Assembly (NCBI RefSeq): GCF_902859695.1
Contig: NZ_CADIJL010000009.1
Coordinates: 155,475-219,474 of the forward strand
DNA: 64,000 nucleotides
Origin: Achromobacter ruhlandii
GTDB lineage: Bacteria; Pseudomonadota; Gammaproteobacteria; Burkholderiales; Burkholderiaceae_B
Reading direction: 5' to 3'
Part shown: piece by piece, positions 7,936 to 18,528 of the stretch
How positions within the stretch are numbered: the stretch's first letter is position 1
Layout of the letters: each line of letters begins with the position of its first letter
Notes under the pieces: generated by a model
Database searches by the model: none
Told to the model about the DNA's origin: nothing
Seen by the model: the letters and a program-made list of their open reading frames with translations, nothing else
Program-made: the position numbers and the translations under genes

Positions 7936-9018
7936 TCAGAACGCCCCGCCAAACAGATCCGGCTGGCGCGACTGCTCCTGCGGATCGGCAAAGTTACTCA
8001 TGCCCACGCCCGCCAGCCGGTACAGCGTCTGCGCCGGCAGGTCGACCCGCTCGCACAGCAGCCGGGCCACCGTCGCCAGCTCGGCCGCCGAGGCCGGCGG
8101 ATGCGGGCTGGTCTGGCTGCGCGTCAGGATGCGGAAGCGGTCGGTCTTGAGCTTGAGCACCACCGTGCGCCCCAGCGCGCCCTTTTTCAGCGCCTGGTCC
8201 CAGACCTTGTCGGCCATGCGATCGATGGCCTCGCCGATGGCCTCCAGCCGCACGTCCTCCGAAAAAGTGGTTTCCGCCGACACCTGCTGCAAGGGCTGGT
8301 CGGTCTGCACCTCGCGCTCGTCGATGCCGCGCGCCAGCTCATACAGGCGGCGGCCGTAGCGGCCGAAGTAGTGCTCCAGTTCCTGCACGCCATGGGTGGC
8401 CAGGTCGCCCACGGTCTGGATGCCCAGCTGTTCCAGGCGCGCCTGCGTGACCTTGCCCACGCCCGGCACCTTGCGCACCGGCAGCGGCTGCAGGAATTCC
8501 AGCACCCTGGACGGACGGATCACGAACTGGCCGTCCGGCTTGTTCCAGTCGGACGCGATCTTGGCCAGAAACTTGTTGGGCGCCACCCCGGCGGACGCGG
8601 TCAGGCCGGTCTCGGTGCGGATCTGCTGGCGAATCACCTGCGCCACTTCGGTGGCCGACGGCAATGCCAGTTTGTTGACGGTGACGTCCAGGTAGGCCTC
8701 ATCCAGCGACAGCGGCTCGATCAGGTCGGTGTGGCGGGCGAAGATCTGGCGGATCTGGCGCGAGACCTCGCGGTAGCGGTTGAAGTCGGGCGGCACGTAG
8801 ACCGCCTGCGGACAGAGCCGCTGCGCGCGCACCGCCGACATGGCCGAATGCACGCCGAAGCGGCGCGCCTCGTACGACGCCGCGCACACCACCGAGCGCG
8901 GCCCGGTCCACGCCACCACCACCGGCTGGCCGCGCAGTTCGGGGTTGTCGCGCTGTTCCACGGATGCATAGAAGGCATCCATGTCGATATGTACGATCTT
9001 GCGGCTGGCGTCGCTCAT
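7936..9018 (-). CDS. dinB: DNA polymerase IV (Y-family translesion polymerase)
   Basis: A 360-residue DinB. The palm motifs are present: HIDMDAFYASVEQRDNP at the N-terminus, with catalytic aspartate and the steric-gate region, and SLDEAYLDVT with the second acidic pair. A helix-hairpin-helix (VPGVGKVTQARLEQLGI) and the little-finger domain follow. The tail QPDLFGGAF ends in a QxDLF-like beta-clamp-binding motif. It performs error-prone bypass synthesis. It is a single gene convergent with yqeY; no obvious LexA box was found within its upstream region. Confidence 0.95.
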   Translation of the reverse strand: MSDASRKIVHIDMDAFYASVEQRDNPELRGQPVVVAWTGPRSVVCAASYEARRFGVHSAMSAVRAQRLCPQAVYVPPDFNRYREVSRQIRQIFARHTDLIEPLSLDEAYLDVTVNKLALPSATEVAQVIRQQIRTETGLTASAGVAPNKFLAKIASDWNKPDGQFVIRPSRVLEFLQPLPVRKVPGVGKVTQARLEQLGIQTVGDLATHGVQELEHYFGRYGRRLYELARGIDEREVQTDQPLQQVSAETTFSEDVRLEAIGEAIDRMADKVWDQALKKGALGRTVVLKLKTDRFRILTRSQTSPHPPASAAELATVARLLCERVDLPAQTLYRLAGVGMSNFADPQEQSRQPDLFGGAF

Positions 9019-9189
9019 GGCGGTGGCAAAACGGGGCCCGCCTGACGCGGCAAGGCGCGCAAGCGGACGCGAAAAGTACGGTCACCGGAAAAAACGCCTC
9101 GTCTAGCGGAGCAGGACGGGCGCGCGGCGTAAAAGTGGATATTATGACCGGCAAATTCCGTCTTCCCCTTTCCCCGCTTACCCTCTTCC

Positions 9190-9615
9190 ATGACAGCAAC
9201 CGCAACCCCCGCTCCGGGCGAGTATTTCGGCCTGGCGATTCCCTTCATGAGTTTCCTGGGCCTGGTGCCCGAACAGATCGGGCCAGCCTATGCCCGCACC
9301 TCGCTGCCCTGGCGCCAGGACCTGACCAACAGCCGCGGCGACGTGCACGGCGGCACCCTGATGAGCGTGCTGGACTTCACCCTGAGCGCCGCGGCGCGCG
9401 GGTCGGCCGAGGCCACCGAAGGCATGGCCACCATCGACATGAACACCACCTTCCTGTCGCCCGCCACCGGCAACCTGGTGATCGAGGCGCGCTGCCTGCG
9501 CCGCGGCACGTCAATCGCCTTCTGTGAAGGCGACATCCGCCGCGCCGACGGCGAACTGGTGGCCCGTGCAACCGCCACTTTCAAAATCATCCGCCGCCGC
9601 CCAGGCGGCGACTGA
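9190..9615 (+). CDS. PaaI-family hotdog thioesterase
   Basis: A 141-residue single hotdog-fold protein. The family motif is visible in [23 protein letters not shown], where the HGG..MSVLD region contains the catalytic acidic residue and oxyanion turn; [27 protein letters not shown] covers the next strands. It should hydrolyse acyl- or aryl-CoA thioesters in the cytoplasm. No phenylacetate genes are nearby, so the substrate is unknown. It is divergent from dinB across 171 bases. Confidence 0.88.
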   Translation: MTATATPAPGEYFGLAIPFMSFLGLVPEQIGPAYARTSLPWRQDLTNSRGDVHGGTLMSVLDFTLSAAARGSAEATEGMATIDMNTTFLSPATGNLVIEARCLRRGTSIAFCEGDIRRADGELVARATATFKIIRRRPGGD

Positions 9616-9674
9616 AAGGCGCCGCGACGGGCCGGCGTTCCGCCGGCACAATCCCCCGCGGCCGGATTGCCGCG

Positions 9675-10130
9675 TTACTTCTGCAGATCCCGCGACGGCT
9701 TGACCGGCGGCCGGGGATCCAGCGGCATGTAGCTGGCGCATGAACTCATGCCGTAGACGATCGCATCCTGCATGGCGCGCAGCGCCGCCGCGTCCCAGGT
9801 GCCCTTGCCCCACATCACGATGCGGGTGTCGGTGGTCTTGGGGCCGGCCGCCTTCAGGTCGACGCGGGTCATTTCGTTGTCGCTGTACGGCGCCAGCACC
9901 CGCACCACGGCGGTCTGGGCGCTTTCGTCCAGGTTCGACACCACGCGGTAGGCGTTGTCGGTGCTGCGCAGGCAGGCGTTGGCCTGGCGCAGCGTGGTGG
10001 CATAGGCATCCTTGAAAGCCACGGGCGCCTTGAATTCGCTGTGCGGCGACGCGCTGTCCTGCGAAATGCCCAGCGAGCAGCCCGCCAGGCCCAAGGCCAG
10101 CGCCGATGCCGCGACCAGATTCCGAACCAT
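9675..10130 (-). CDS. BPTD-type small lipoprotein, unknown function
   Basis: A 151-residue protein beginning MVRNLVAASALALGLAGCS, a short signal with lipobox LAGC and cysteine 18, so it should be a lipoprotein. The start at 10130 has GGAG 7 bases upstream; a longer in-frame start would put 59 basic residues before the signal and is rejected. The rest is alpha/beta with ACLRSTDNAYRV and VRVLAPYSDNEMTRVDLKAAG, a conserved hypothetical of betaproteobacteria. Two late cysteines may pair. It is divergent from the peptidase gene, separated by about 160 bases. Confidence 0.75.
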   Translation of the reverse strand: MVRNLVAASALALGLAGCSLGISQDSASPHSEFKAPVAFKDAYATTLRQANACLRSTDNAYRVVSNLDESAQTAVVRVLAPYSDNEMTRVDLKAAGPKTTDTRIVMWGKGTWDAAALRAMQDAIVYGMSSCASYMPLDPRPPVKPSRDLQK

Positions 10131-10293
10131 GTGTTTCTCCAGATTGATAGCCGCGATTATCCCGCAAACCGGCCACCGGCATAAGTGGCCGGGACGGTTC
10201 GACACCCCGCCCGAGGCTATGGCATTATCGATCAGGAGTCCGGCGGCGCCCGCGGCCGGGTGGAATCGTCGGAGGTATGCCTTGCTCTCATTC

Positions 10294-12201
10294 ATGAAAC
10301 ACACCATCCTGGCCGCCGGTATCGTCGGCGCCTCCCTGGGCGCCAGCGCCGCCGCGCAGCCGCCCCGGGCCTACCCCCTGAAAGACTTTTTCCGCAATCC
10401 GGAACGCGGCTTCTTCCGCCTGGCCGACGACGGCAAAACCCTGGGTTTCATGCAGCCCACCAGCGTCGACGGCAAGCCGCCGCGCATGAACATCTACGTC
10501 CAGGCCCTGGACGGCAGCAAGCCGGTGGGCGAACCGCGCAAGCTGACCAGCGAGTCGGCCCGCGACATCAGCAATTTCTTCTGGAAGGGCCCCGACGTGG
10601 TGCTGTACCAGAAGGACTTCGGCGGCGACGAGAACTTCCACGTCCTGGCGGTGGACGCCAAGACCGGCAAGGTCACCGACCTGACCCCCTACGACGGCGT
10701 GCGCGCCAGCATCGAGGACGACCTCGAAGACGACCCCGACCACATCCTCATCAGCCACAACCAGCGCGATCCGCAGGTGTTCGACGTCTACCGCGTCAAC
10801 GTGCACACCGGCGCCGGCGTGCTGGTGGCGCAGAACCCCGGCAACATCGTCGGCTGGCAGACCGACCACGCCGGCAAGGTGCGCGCGGCCGTCACCAGCG
10901 ACGGCCTGAACACCACCCTGCTCTACCGCGACAACGAGGCCTCGGAGTTCCGTCCGCTGTTCACCACCGACTATCGCACCAGCGTCAGCCCGGCCTTCTT
11001 CACCTTCGACGACAAGAAGTTCTACGCCCTGTCCAACCGCGGCCGCGACAAGCTCGCGCTGGTGGTGATCGACCCGGCCAGCCCCGACAAGGAAGACGAG
11101 ATCTTCACCCCGGACACGGTCGACCTGGACGCGGCCGGTTTCTCGCGCAAGCGCCGCGTGCTGACGGTCGCCTCCTACCAGACCGACAAGCCGCAATACA
11201 AGTTCTTCGACGCCGAGACCGAAACCCTGTTCAAGAAGCTGTCAGCCCAGCTCGAGGGCTACCAGTTCGCGATCCAGGGCGGCAACCGCGACGAGGACAA
11301 GTTCATCGTCGCCGCCTACAACGACCGCACGCCCGGTTCGCGCTACATCTACGACGCCCGCGCCGACACCCTCAGCAAGCTGGCCGACATCAACCCGGCC
11401 ATCCCCGAGGCCGACATGTCTCGCGTGCAGCCCATCAGCTACCAAAGCCGCGACGGTCTCACCATCCATGGCTACCTGACGCTGCCGGCCGGGCGCGACC
11501 CCAAGAACCTGGCGTGCATCGTCAACCCGCACGGCGGCCCGTGGGCGCGCGACGGCTGGGGCTACAACCCCGAAGTGCAGTTCCTGGCCAACCGCGGCTT
11601 CTGCGTGCTGCAGATGAACTTCCGCGGCTCCACCGGCTACGGCCGCGCCTTCTGGGAAGCCAGCTTCGGCGAATGGGGCCTGAAGATGCAGGACGACATC
11701 ACCGATGGCGTCCAATGGCTGGTCAAGCAAGGCATCGCCGATCCCAAGCGCATCGGCATCTACGGCGCCAGCTACGGCGGCTACGCCACGCTGGCCGGCG
11801 TGACCTTCACGCCCGACCTGTACGCCGCCGCCGTCGACTACGTCGGCGTGTCCAACCTGTTCACGTTCATGAAGTCGATTCCGCCCTACTGGAAGCCGAT
11901 GCTGGACAAGATGCAGGACATGGTCGGCGACCCGGTGCGCGACAAGGACCGCCTGGCCGCCACCTCGCCGGCGCTGCACGCCGACCGCATCAAGACGCCG
12001 CTGTTCATCGCCCAGGGCGCCAAGGACCCGCGCGTGAACAAGGACGAGAGCGACCAGATGGTCAAGGCGCTCAAGGCGCGCGGCGTCGAAGTGGAATACA
12101 TGGTCAAGGACAACGAAGGCCACGGCTTCCACAACGACGAAAACAAATTCGAGTTCTACGCGGCCATGGAGAAGTTCTTCGTCGAACACCTCAAGCCGTA
12201 G
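10294..12201 (+). CDS. S9-family prolyl oligopeptidase-type serine peptidase, secreted
   Basis: A 635-residue protein with an N-terminal signal (cleavage after ASAAAQ), a beta-propeller region (residues ~30-370) and a C-terminal alpha/beta-hydrolase domain. The nucleophile lies in [10 protein letters not shown] (Ser493), with the acid in KDPRVN (Asp578) and the histidine in EGHGF (His610), the S9 catalytic triad. It should cleave short peptides or acyl-peptides in the periplasm. A TTG at 10282 with GGAGG 6 bases upstream is a good alternative start adding four residues; the ATG at 10294 has no well-placed ribosome site. Confidence 0.9.
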   Translation: MKHTILAAGIVGASLGASAAAQPPRAYPLKDFFRNPERGFFRLADDGKTLGFMQPTSVDGKPPRMNIYVQALDGSKPVGEPRKLTSESARDISNFFWKGPDVVLYQKDFGGDENFHVLAVDAKTGKVTDLTPYDGVRASIEDDLEDDPDHILISHNQRDPQVFDVYRVNVHTGAGVLVAQNPGNIVGWQTDHAGKVRAAVTSDGLNTTLLYRDNEASEFRPLFTTDYRTSVSPAFFTFDDKKFYALSNRGRDKLALVVIDPASPDKEDEIFTPDTVDLDAAGFSRKRRVLTVASYQTDKPQYKFFDAETETLFKKLSAQLEGYQFAIQGGNRDEDKFIVAAYNDRTPGSRYIYDARADTLSKLADINPAIPEADMSRVQPISYQSRDGLTIHGYLTLPAGRDPKNLACIVNPHGGPWARDGWGYNPEVQFLANRGFCVLQMNFRGSTGYGRAFWEASFGEWGLKMQDDITDGVQWLVKQGIADPKRIGIYGASYGGYATLAGVTFTPDLYAAAVDYVGVSNLFTFMKSIPPYWKPMLDKMQDMVGDPVRDKDRLAATSPALHADRIKTPLFIAQGAKDPRVNKDESDQMVKALKARGVEVEYMVKDNEGHGFHNDENKFEFYAAMEKFFVEHLKP

Positions 12202-12203
12202 GC

Positions 12204-13418
12204 TCAGGCCCCGGCCGCCAGGTCGGCCGCCTCCTCCCGGGCCGCCTGCGGGCGGCCCGGCGCGCGTCCGCTCCAGGCCATTTCAACGCGGTCGCGTCCC
12301 AGCTCCTTGGCCTTGTACAAGGCCAGGTCGGCGCGGGCCAGGATGCCATCGGCGGTATCGCCCGGCTGGAAGGTGGCCACGCCGCCGCTGGCGGTCATGC
12401 GCAATTCCTGTCCCTGCAGATACATCGGCGAATCGCGCAGGGCATCGCATACCCGCTGCGCCTGCACCAGCGCGCGGGCGGCGTCACAGTCGTACATCAG
12501 CAGCACGAACTCCTCGCCGCCCAGGCGGCCAAAGCGGTCGCTGGCGCGCACGGCCTTGGGCACCACCTGCGCGAAGTGGCGCAGCGCCATGTCGCCGGTG
12601 GCGTGGCCGTGGCGGTCGTTGATCGACTTGAAATGGTCGATGTCCAGCACCAGCACCGCCAGCCGGCCCTGGCTACGCGCGCAGCGTCGCAGTTCGTGCT
12701 CCAGCTCGTCCAGGATGCTGCGGCGCGAATGGGCGCCTGTCAGGCTGTCGAAGGTCAGCGCGGCCTGCATCTGTTCGGACAGGGATGTCTGGATCAACAG
12801 CAGCAGCGCCAGGAACAGGGCCGGCACCGTCACCGAGCCACAGACGATGAAGAACAGGCCCCACGGCGCCGGGTCCAGCAACGACGAAGTCTGCACCCAG
12901 CCGCCGCCGTAGACCCCGACCCGCAACAGGTGCAGCGCGATCAGGCTGAACAGCGACAGCAGCACATAGAGCATTACCCCCGGCGTCTGGATGCGCTTGC
13001 GCTCGCGATACGCCACGGCGGCGGTGGCCGCCATCAGCACGGCCGTGTAGGCGGAGAACAGCGTCATGCGGCCGACCAGGTTGTCAACGCCGTACAGCAT
13101 CAGCGCCATGGCCGCAATGCCGATCACGGTCAACGCGGCCGCGCGCACGGCGTGCGGCCGCAGGCCGAAGAACTGCCGCACGCCCACGTACACCGCGCTC
13201 ACGGCGGCCAGCCAGGCAGCGTTGGACACCATCACATAGGCGCCCGGCGGCATGATCTCGGACGAGGCATAGGCCAGCAGCGACAACACCGCCAGCGCGT
13301 TGGCCGCGGTGAACGCCTGGATGCCCGGCACGCCGCCGCGCGCGTGAAACGGCAGCAGCAAGGGCAGCGCCAGGGCCGTCGCCAGGCCCCACACCAGAAA
13401 GAATAATGAAGTCGTCAT
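12204..13418 (-). CDS. Membrane-bound GGDEF diguanylate cyclase
   Basis: A 404-residue protein with about six hydrophobic helices in residues 1-200 and a C-terminal GGDEF domain. The active-site loop is GGEEF at residues 300-304, preceded by LDIDHFKSINDRHGHATGD, so substrate and metal residues are intact. It should make cyclic di-GMP from two GTP. It is divergent from the pgaABCD operon, whose PgaC/PgaD synthase is activated by c-di-GMP in E. coli. A local regulatory partnership is plausible but inferred. An RxxD inhibitory site before the active site is not obvious. Confidence 0.92.
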   Translation of the reverse strand: MTTSLFFLVWGLATALALPLLLPFHARGGVPGIQAFTAANALAVLSLLAYASSEIMPPGAYVMVSNAAWLAAVSAVYVGVRQFFGLRPHAVRAAALTVIGIAAMALMLYGVDNLVGRMTLFSAYTAVLMAATAAVAYRERKRIQTPGVMLYVLLSLFSLIALHLLRVGVYGGGWVQTSSLLDPAPWGLFFIVCGSVTVPALFLALLLLIQTSLSEQMQAALTFDSLTGAHSRRSILDELEHELRRCARSQGRLAVLVLDIDHFKSINDRHGHATGDMALRHFAQVVPKAVRASDRFGRLGGEEFVLLMYDCDAARALVQAQRVCDALRDSPMYLQGQELRMTASGGVATFQPGDTADGILARADLALYKAKELGRDRVEMAWSGRAPGRPQAAREEAADLAAGA

Positions 13419-13964
13419 GTTGTTGCCGGCTCGCGCCCTCGTGGGGCCGTCGCCGTCGCGTGGAACATCTGTTGCACCGGATGCAGAGTCGGGGACACGT
13501 TACAGACCTGCACTTTTGACGTTTTTTGTTACCTGCATGGCGGACTCGCCGGCCATTTCCGTCGCGCGCAAAACGTTCCGAACCGGGGCATCCCCAATAC
13601 CGGCCATATCGCCACGACGGTTGTGCGATATGCAACAAAGAATACGCCAAGCCCCGGGCGCATAACCCTTCCTTTGCACTAATTGACAGTTGGATGCGCC
13701 AAAAACCCATAAAGTTCGGCCTGTTGCCGGCGCCGCCAGAAGCGCCGCAACCACGCCCCACGGGCGTGGCGCGTACTAGCCATGCACTCCCTCGTGCGAG
13801 TGCGAAGGTCCCCGCAGCGGGCGCCGCGCAGTCACTACCCAACGCTCTCCCCTTCGCCGCCGGCGCGTTCACACGCCCGCGCAGCGCCTTCGGCAACGCG
13901 ACGCCCACGCGTCCGGCCGGCGGAGCCATGAGCGCCCTCGTTGCAACTGCGGAAGTTCTTACAG
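13419..13964. other. Intergenic region between diguanylate cyclase and pgaA
   Basis: 546 bases with no convincing gene. It must hold the divergent promoters of the GGDEF gene (leftward) and pgaABCD (rightward). It includes a T-rich stretch near 13520-13532, an imperfect dyad TTGTGCGATATGCAACAA at 13621-13638, and a lower-GC patch around 13660-13715. Open frames running through it lack ribosome sites and continue out of frame into pgaA. Confidence 0.6.
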
Positions 13965-16487
13965 ATGCTGAAAAGAAAAACGCCCTCCAGGGGCATGGCG
14001 CAGCGCCCTCTGACGCACGCCTTCTCGGGAGCCCCGCGACGGCGGGCAGCTGGCGCCAGACTGCAGGCGCTGACGGCCTGCGCCCTGCTTGCCCCGGCGC
14101 TGGCGCTGGCCGCCCCGGGCGCCGACTACGACGCGCTGATCGCCCGCGCCCGCGCCGGCGACTACGAACCGGCCCTGGCCATGCTGCGCCAGCAAGGGCC
14201 GGCGGCCGGCCGCCAGGCGGTGTACGACCACATCGTCATCGCCGGCTGGGCCGGCCGGCCCGCCGAAGCCGTGGCCGCGTACGAAACCCTGCCGGCGGCC
14301 AGCGCCCCGCGCGCCGACATCCAGCTGGCCGTGGCGCGCGCCTACCGCGACCTGCGCCGCTGGCCCGAAGCGCTGGCGGCGTATCGCGCCGGCCTGCGCC
14401 GCCATCCGGGCCAATCCGCGTTCGCGGCCGGCGAAATCATGACGCTTGCCGACGCCGGCCAGACCGAAGCCGCCCGGCGCGCCGGCCAGGACTGGGTGGC
14501 GCGCGCGCCGCGCAACGTCGACGCGCGCCTGGCCCTGGGCTATGTCCACGCGCGCCTGGGCCAGCCCTACGAGGCGCTGCACCAGGCCGACAAGGCGCTC
14601 GCCATCGCGCCGGGCACGCCCTACGTGCTACGCGAGTACATCGACGCGCTAGGCCGCGCCCGCCTGGCGCAGCCCGCGCTGGAACTGGCGCGGCAGCACC
14701 CGGACCTGTTCGACGCCAGGCAACTGCGGCGCCTGGAAGGCGACGCCCTGGCCCAGCAGGTGCGCCTGGCGTCCATGCCCACGCGCGGCGAGGCCGAGCG
14801 CTTTGTCATCGCCGACCGCGCGCTGGCGCGCTACGACGAACTGATCCCCGCCTGGCAGGCCCTGGGGGATGCGGCCCGCGACGACGCGCGGCGCGCCCGC
14901 ATCGACCGCCTGCACGCGCTGCACGCGCGGGCGCGCATGACCGACGTGGTACGGGAGTACGAAGCGCTGCGGGCCGAAGGCGTGGCCGTGCCGCGCTACG
15001 CACTCAACGACGTGGCCTCGGCCTACCTCTACCTGCGCCAGCCCGAAAAGGCGCGCGACCTCTATCGCCAGGTCGGCGCGGATGACGCCTTCCGCAATGA
15101 TGACGCGCAGGACCGCCTCAGCACCGAAACTGGCCTGTACTACGCGCTGGCCGAGGCCGAGCAATTCGACCAGACCGGCGCCGTCACCGACGCCATCGGC
15201 TCGGGCTACGCGCCCTGGCTGTATTACAAGGGCCAGGCCACCCGCAATCCCAACGACCTCAAGCTGGAAAGCGAGCAGACCGTGGCCGCGGCGCGCCTGC
15301 AGGCCGACGACACCGTGGCCGCCGAGCAGCGGCTGGCCGGCATGGTCGCCAACGCGCCCAACAACTCCACCCTGCGCGCCGACTTGGCGTCCGTATACCG
15401 GCGGCGCGACCAGCCGCGCGCTTCCGAACGCGAGCTGAAGCTGGCCGAAACGCTGGCGCCGCGCGCGCTGTCGGTGGAAAACGGCCAGGGCTTCACCGCC
15501 CTGGACCTGCAGGAATGGCGCCAGGCCGAGGCCCTGTCCGCCGACACCCTGGAACGCGCCCCCGAGAACCTGACCAGCCGCCGCCTGGCGCGCGAATGGG
15601 AAGTCCACAACAAGGCCGAGCTGCGCATCAGCGGCTACCGCGGCCTGGCCTCGGACAGCCCGGTCAACGGCAATGGCGACTTCGGCATCGACGCGGTGCT
15701 GTATTCCCCGCCCATCGACTACAACTGGCGCGCCTTCGGCGGCGGCGGCTACGCCACCGGCGACTTCGAGGAAGGACGCGGCAACTACCGCTGGCTGCGC
15801 ACCGGCGTCGAATGGCGCGGCCGCGACCTGACGGTCGAAGGCGAAGTCTCGACCCACAGCTACGGCCACGGCGTCAAACCGGGCCTGCGCCTGTCGGCCG
15901 CCTATGACATCGACGATCACTGGCAGGTGGGCGGCTCGGGCGAGCTGCTGTCGCGCGAGACCCCGCTGCGGGCCTTGACCAACGACATCACCGCCAACCG
16001 CCTGACCGGCTTCGTGCGCTGGCGCGCCAACGAGCGGCGCGAATGGACCCTGTCGCTGTCGCCGTCGCGCTTTTCCGACGGCAACCAGCGCTGGGAACTG
16101 GGGCTGGACGGGCGCGAGCGCGTCTACACCGCGCCGCACCTGAAGGCCGATCTGACGCTGGACCTGTCGACCCAGCGCAACAGCCGCGACGGCGCGCCCT
16201 ACTACAACCCGCGCTCGGACCTGATGGCGCTGCCCGGCGCGCGCCTGACCCACACGCTGTACCGCCGCTACGAAACCGCCTGGGAACAGATCGGCACCGT
16301 CGGCGCCGGCAGCTACACCCAGCAGGGCTACGGCACCGGCGGCGTCATCGCCCTGGGCTATGGCCAGCGCTACCGCGCCAACGACGTGCTGGACATGGGC
16401 GCGATGGTCACCGGCATCAGCCGCCCGTACGACGGCCAGCGCGAGCGCGAACTGCGCATCGTGTTCGACCTTGCCTACCGCTTCTGA
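13965..16487 (+). CDS. pgaA: Poly-beta-1,6-N-acetylglucosamine export porin PgaA
   Basis: An 840-residue outer-membrane protein, close to the length of E. coli PgaA. A long basic N-region precedes the signal peptide (core LQALTACALLAPALALAAP). Then come tetratricopeptide-like helical repeats (residues ~45-520, such as ARARAGDYEPALAMLRQQG) and a beta-barrel (residues ~545-840) ending in VFDLAYRF, a terminal phenylalanine as expected for Bam substrates. It exports the de-N-acetylated polymer. The ATG at 13965 has GGAAG 9 bases upstream; a TTG eight codons earlier and an ATG ten codons later are alternatives. First gene of pgaABCD (bps/hms). Confidence 0.92.
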   Translation: MLKRKTPSRGMAQRPLTHAFSGAPRRRAAGARLQALTACALLAPALALAAPGADYDALIARARAGDYEPALAMLRQQGPAAGRQAVYDHIVIAGWAGRPAEAVAAYETLPAASAPRADIQLAVARAYRDLRRWPEALAAYRAGLRRHPGQSAFAAGEIMTLADAGQTEAARRAGQDWVARAPRNVDARLALGYVHARLGQPYEALHQADKALAIAPGTPYVLREYIDALGRARLAQPALELARQHPDLFDARQLRRLEGDALAQQVRLASMPTRGEAERFVIADRALARYDELIPAWQALGDAARDDARRARIDRLHALHARARMTDVVREYEALRAEGVAVPRYALNDVASAYLYLRQPEKARDLYRQVGADDAFRNDDAQDRLSTETGLYYALAEAEQFDQTGAVTDAIGSGYAPWLYYKGQATRNPNDLKLESEQTVAAARLQADDTVAAEQRLAGMVANAPNNSTLRADLASVYRRRDQPRASERELKLAETLAPRALSVENGQGFTALDLQEWRQAEALSADTLERAPENLTSRRLAREWEVHNKAELRISGYRGLASDSPVNGNGDFGIDAVLYSPPIDYNWRAFGGGGYATGDFEEGRGNYRWLRTGVEWRGRDLTVEGEVSTHSYGHGVKPGLRLSAAYDIDDHWQVGGSGELLSRETPLRALTNDITANRLTGFVRWRANERREWTLSLSPSRFSDGNQRWELGLDGRERVYTAPHLKADLTLDLSTQRNSRDGAPYYNPRSDLMALPGARLTHTLYRRYETAWEQIGTVGAGSYTQQGYGTGGVIALGYGQRYRANDVLDMGAMVTGISRPYDGQRERELRIVFDLAYRF

Positions 16488-16494
16488 GACCGCC

Positions 16495-18528
16495 ATGTTG
16501 CTCAAGCTACCCACCCGACTCCTGCTGGCGGCCCTGCTGCTGCTGGCCATCCTGGCGCTGACCGCCTGCGCCAAGGACATCCCGGTCTACACGCCGCCGT
16601 CCGAACGGCCCGTGGCGGCCGCCGAAAAACCCTGGGTGCCCGGGAATTTCCTGGCCCTGGCGTACCACGACGTCGAAGACGACGACCCTGACCAGGGCTT
16701 TCTCAGCGTGCGCACCGATCGCCTCGTCGACCAGCTGGCCTGGCTGCGCGAGAACGGCTACCAGGCCGTTTCGGTCGACCAGATCCTGGCCGCGCGCCAG
16801 GGCGGCAAGCCGCTGCCCGAGCGCGCCGTGCTGCTGTCGTTCGATGACGGCTACCGCAGCTTCTACACCCGCGTGCTGCCGATCCTGAAGGCCTACCGCT
16901 GGCCGGCGTTGCTGGCGCCGGTGGGCACCTGGATGGACACCCCGGCCGACAAGCGCGTCGACTTCGGCGGCAGCCCCGAGCCGCGCCAGCGCTTCCTGAA
17001 CTGGGACGAAGTGCGCGCCATCTCGCAATCCGGGCTGGTCGAGATCGCCGCCCACACCGACGCCTCGCACTACGGCGCGCTGGCCAACCCGCAGGGCAAC
17101 ACCGAGCCGGCCGCCGCGATCCGCGCCTACGACGCCAAGACCGGCCGCTATGAGACCGAGGCGCAATTCGAGGCCCGCATGGGCGGCGACGTGCGCGCCA
17201 TCAGCCGCAAGATCGAACAGGTCACCGGCAAAAAGCCGCGCGTCTGGGTCTGGCCCTACGGCGCCGAGGGCGGCAGCACGCTGCGCATCGCCGCGGAAAA
17301 CGGCTACCAGCTGGCGCTGACGCTGGAAGACGGCCCCGGCCGCCTCGGCCGCCTGATGTCCACGCCGCGCCTGCTGCTGGCCAGCGACCCGGCGCTCAGG
17401 CCGTTCGCCAACAGCGTGGTGGGCATGGAGGCCACGCCCTTCATGCGCGTGGCCCACGTCGACCTGGACTACGTCTACGACCCGGATCCGGCGCAGACCG
17501 ACCGCAACCTGGGCGAGCTGGTGCAACGCATCCTGGACATGCAGATCAACACCGTGTTCCTGCAGGCGTATTCCGACCCCACCGGCGACGGCCTGGTGCG
17601 CTCGGTGTACTTCCCCAACCGCTGGCTGCCGGTGCGCGCCGACCTGTTCAACCGCGCCGCCTGGCAGCTGCACAACCGCGCCAACGTCATGGTGTACGCC
17701 TGGATGCCGGTGCTGGCCTATGACCTGGACGCCTCGATCCCGCGCGTCACGCGCTGGCAGCCCGGCCAGGCCGAGGCGCGGCCCGATCCGGACCAGTACC
17801 GCCGCCTGTCGCCGTTCGACGCCACCGCGCGCGCCCGCATCGGCGACCTGTACGAGGACCTGGCGCGCCACGCCATCTTCGACGGCATCCTGTTCCACGA
17901 CGACGCCGTGCTGTCCGACTTCGAGGACGCCAGCCCCGGCGCGCTGGCGGCCTACCGCGCCGCCGGCCTGCCCGGCGACATCGGCCAGCTGCGCGCCGAC
18001 CCGGAGACGCTGCAACGCTGGACGCGCTTCAAGAGCCGCGCCCTGGTCGACTTCACCGCCGAGCTGACCGACCGCGTGCGCGCCGTGCGCGGCCCGCAGA
18101 TCAAGACCGCCCGCAACATCTTCGCCATGCCGATCCTGGAGCCGCAATCGGAGACCTGGTTCGCGCAGAACCTGGACGACTTCCTGGGCGCCTACGACTG
18201 GACCGCGCCCATGGCCATGCCGCTGATGGAGAACGTGCCCAAAGGCCAGGAAAACGCCTGGCTCGACAGGCTGGTCGACGCCGTGGCGCGGCGCCCCGGC
18301 GCGCTCGACCGGACCGTGTTCGAGCTGCAGGCGCGCGACTGGCGCAGCGGCCCCGGCCGTCCCGAGGCCACGCCCGTCGACACCGCGGTATTGGCCGGCT
18401 GGATGCAACGCCTGCAACTGCGCGGCGCGCGCAGCTTCGGCTACTACCCCGACGATTTCTCGCAAGACCAGCCCCGGTTGCAAGGCATCCGGCCCGCCAT
18501 CTCCGAAGCCTGGTATCCCCTCCGATGA
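16495..18528 (+). CDS. pgaB: Poly-beta-1,6-N-acetylglucosamine N-deacetylase PgaB
   Basis: A 677-residue lipoprotein (lipobox LTAC, Cys25). The N-terminal NodB-type deacetylase domain has metal/catalytic residues in SFDDGY (Asp117, Asp118) and HTDASH (His187, His192). The C-terminal glycoside-hydrolase-like domain (residues ~320-677, [13 protein letters not shown] onward) corresponds to the part shown in Bordetella PgaB to cleave partially deacetylated PNAG. It acts in the periplasm so the polymer can pass PgaA. It starts 7 bases after pgaA and overlaps pgaC by 4 bases. Confidence 0.93.
   Translation: MLLKLPTRLLLAALLLLAILALTACAKDIPVYTPPSERPVAAAEKPWVPGNFLALAYHDVEDDDPDQGFLSVRTDRLVDQLAWLRENGYQAVSVDQILAARQGGKPLPERAVLLSFDDGYRSFYTRVLPILKAYRWPALLAPVGTWMDTPADKRVDFGGSPEPRQRFLNWDEVRAISQSGLVEIAAHTDASHYGALANPQGNTEPAAAIRAYDAKTGRYETEAQFEARMGGDVRAISRKIEQVTGKKPRVWVWPYGAEGGSTLRIAAENGYQLALTLEDGPGRLGRLMSTPRLLLASDPALRPFANSVVGMEATPFMRVAHVDLDYVYDPDPAQTDRNLGELVQRILDMQINTVFLQAYSDPTGDGLVRSVYFPNRWLPVRADLFNRAAWQLHNRANVMVYAWMPVLAYDLDASIPRVTRWQPGQAEARPDPDQYRRLSPFDATARARIGDLYEDLARHAIFDGILFHDDAVLSDFEDASPGALAAYRAAGLPGDIGQLRADPETLQRWTRFKSRALVDFTAELTDRVRAVRGPQIKTARNIFAMPILEPQSETWFAQNLDDFLGAYDWTAPMAMPLMENVPKGQENAWLDRLVDAVARRPGALDRTVFELQARDWRSGPGRPEATPVDTAVLAGWMQRLQLRGARSFGYYPDDFSQDQPRLQGIRPAISEAWYPLR

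Noticed and set aside
10185..13406. 1073-codon frame covering the S9 peptidase and the diguanylate cyclase
   Set aside because: It spans two convergent real genes in wrong frames and is Arg/Gln-rich nonsense; a product of very high GC.
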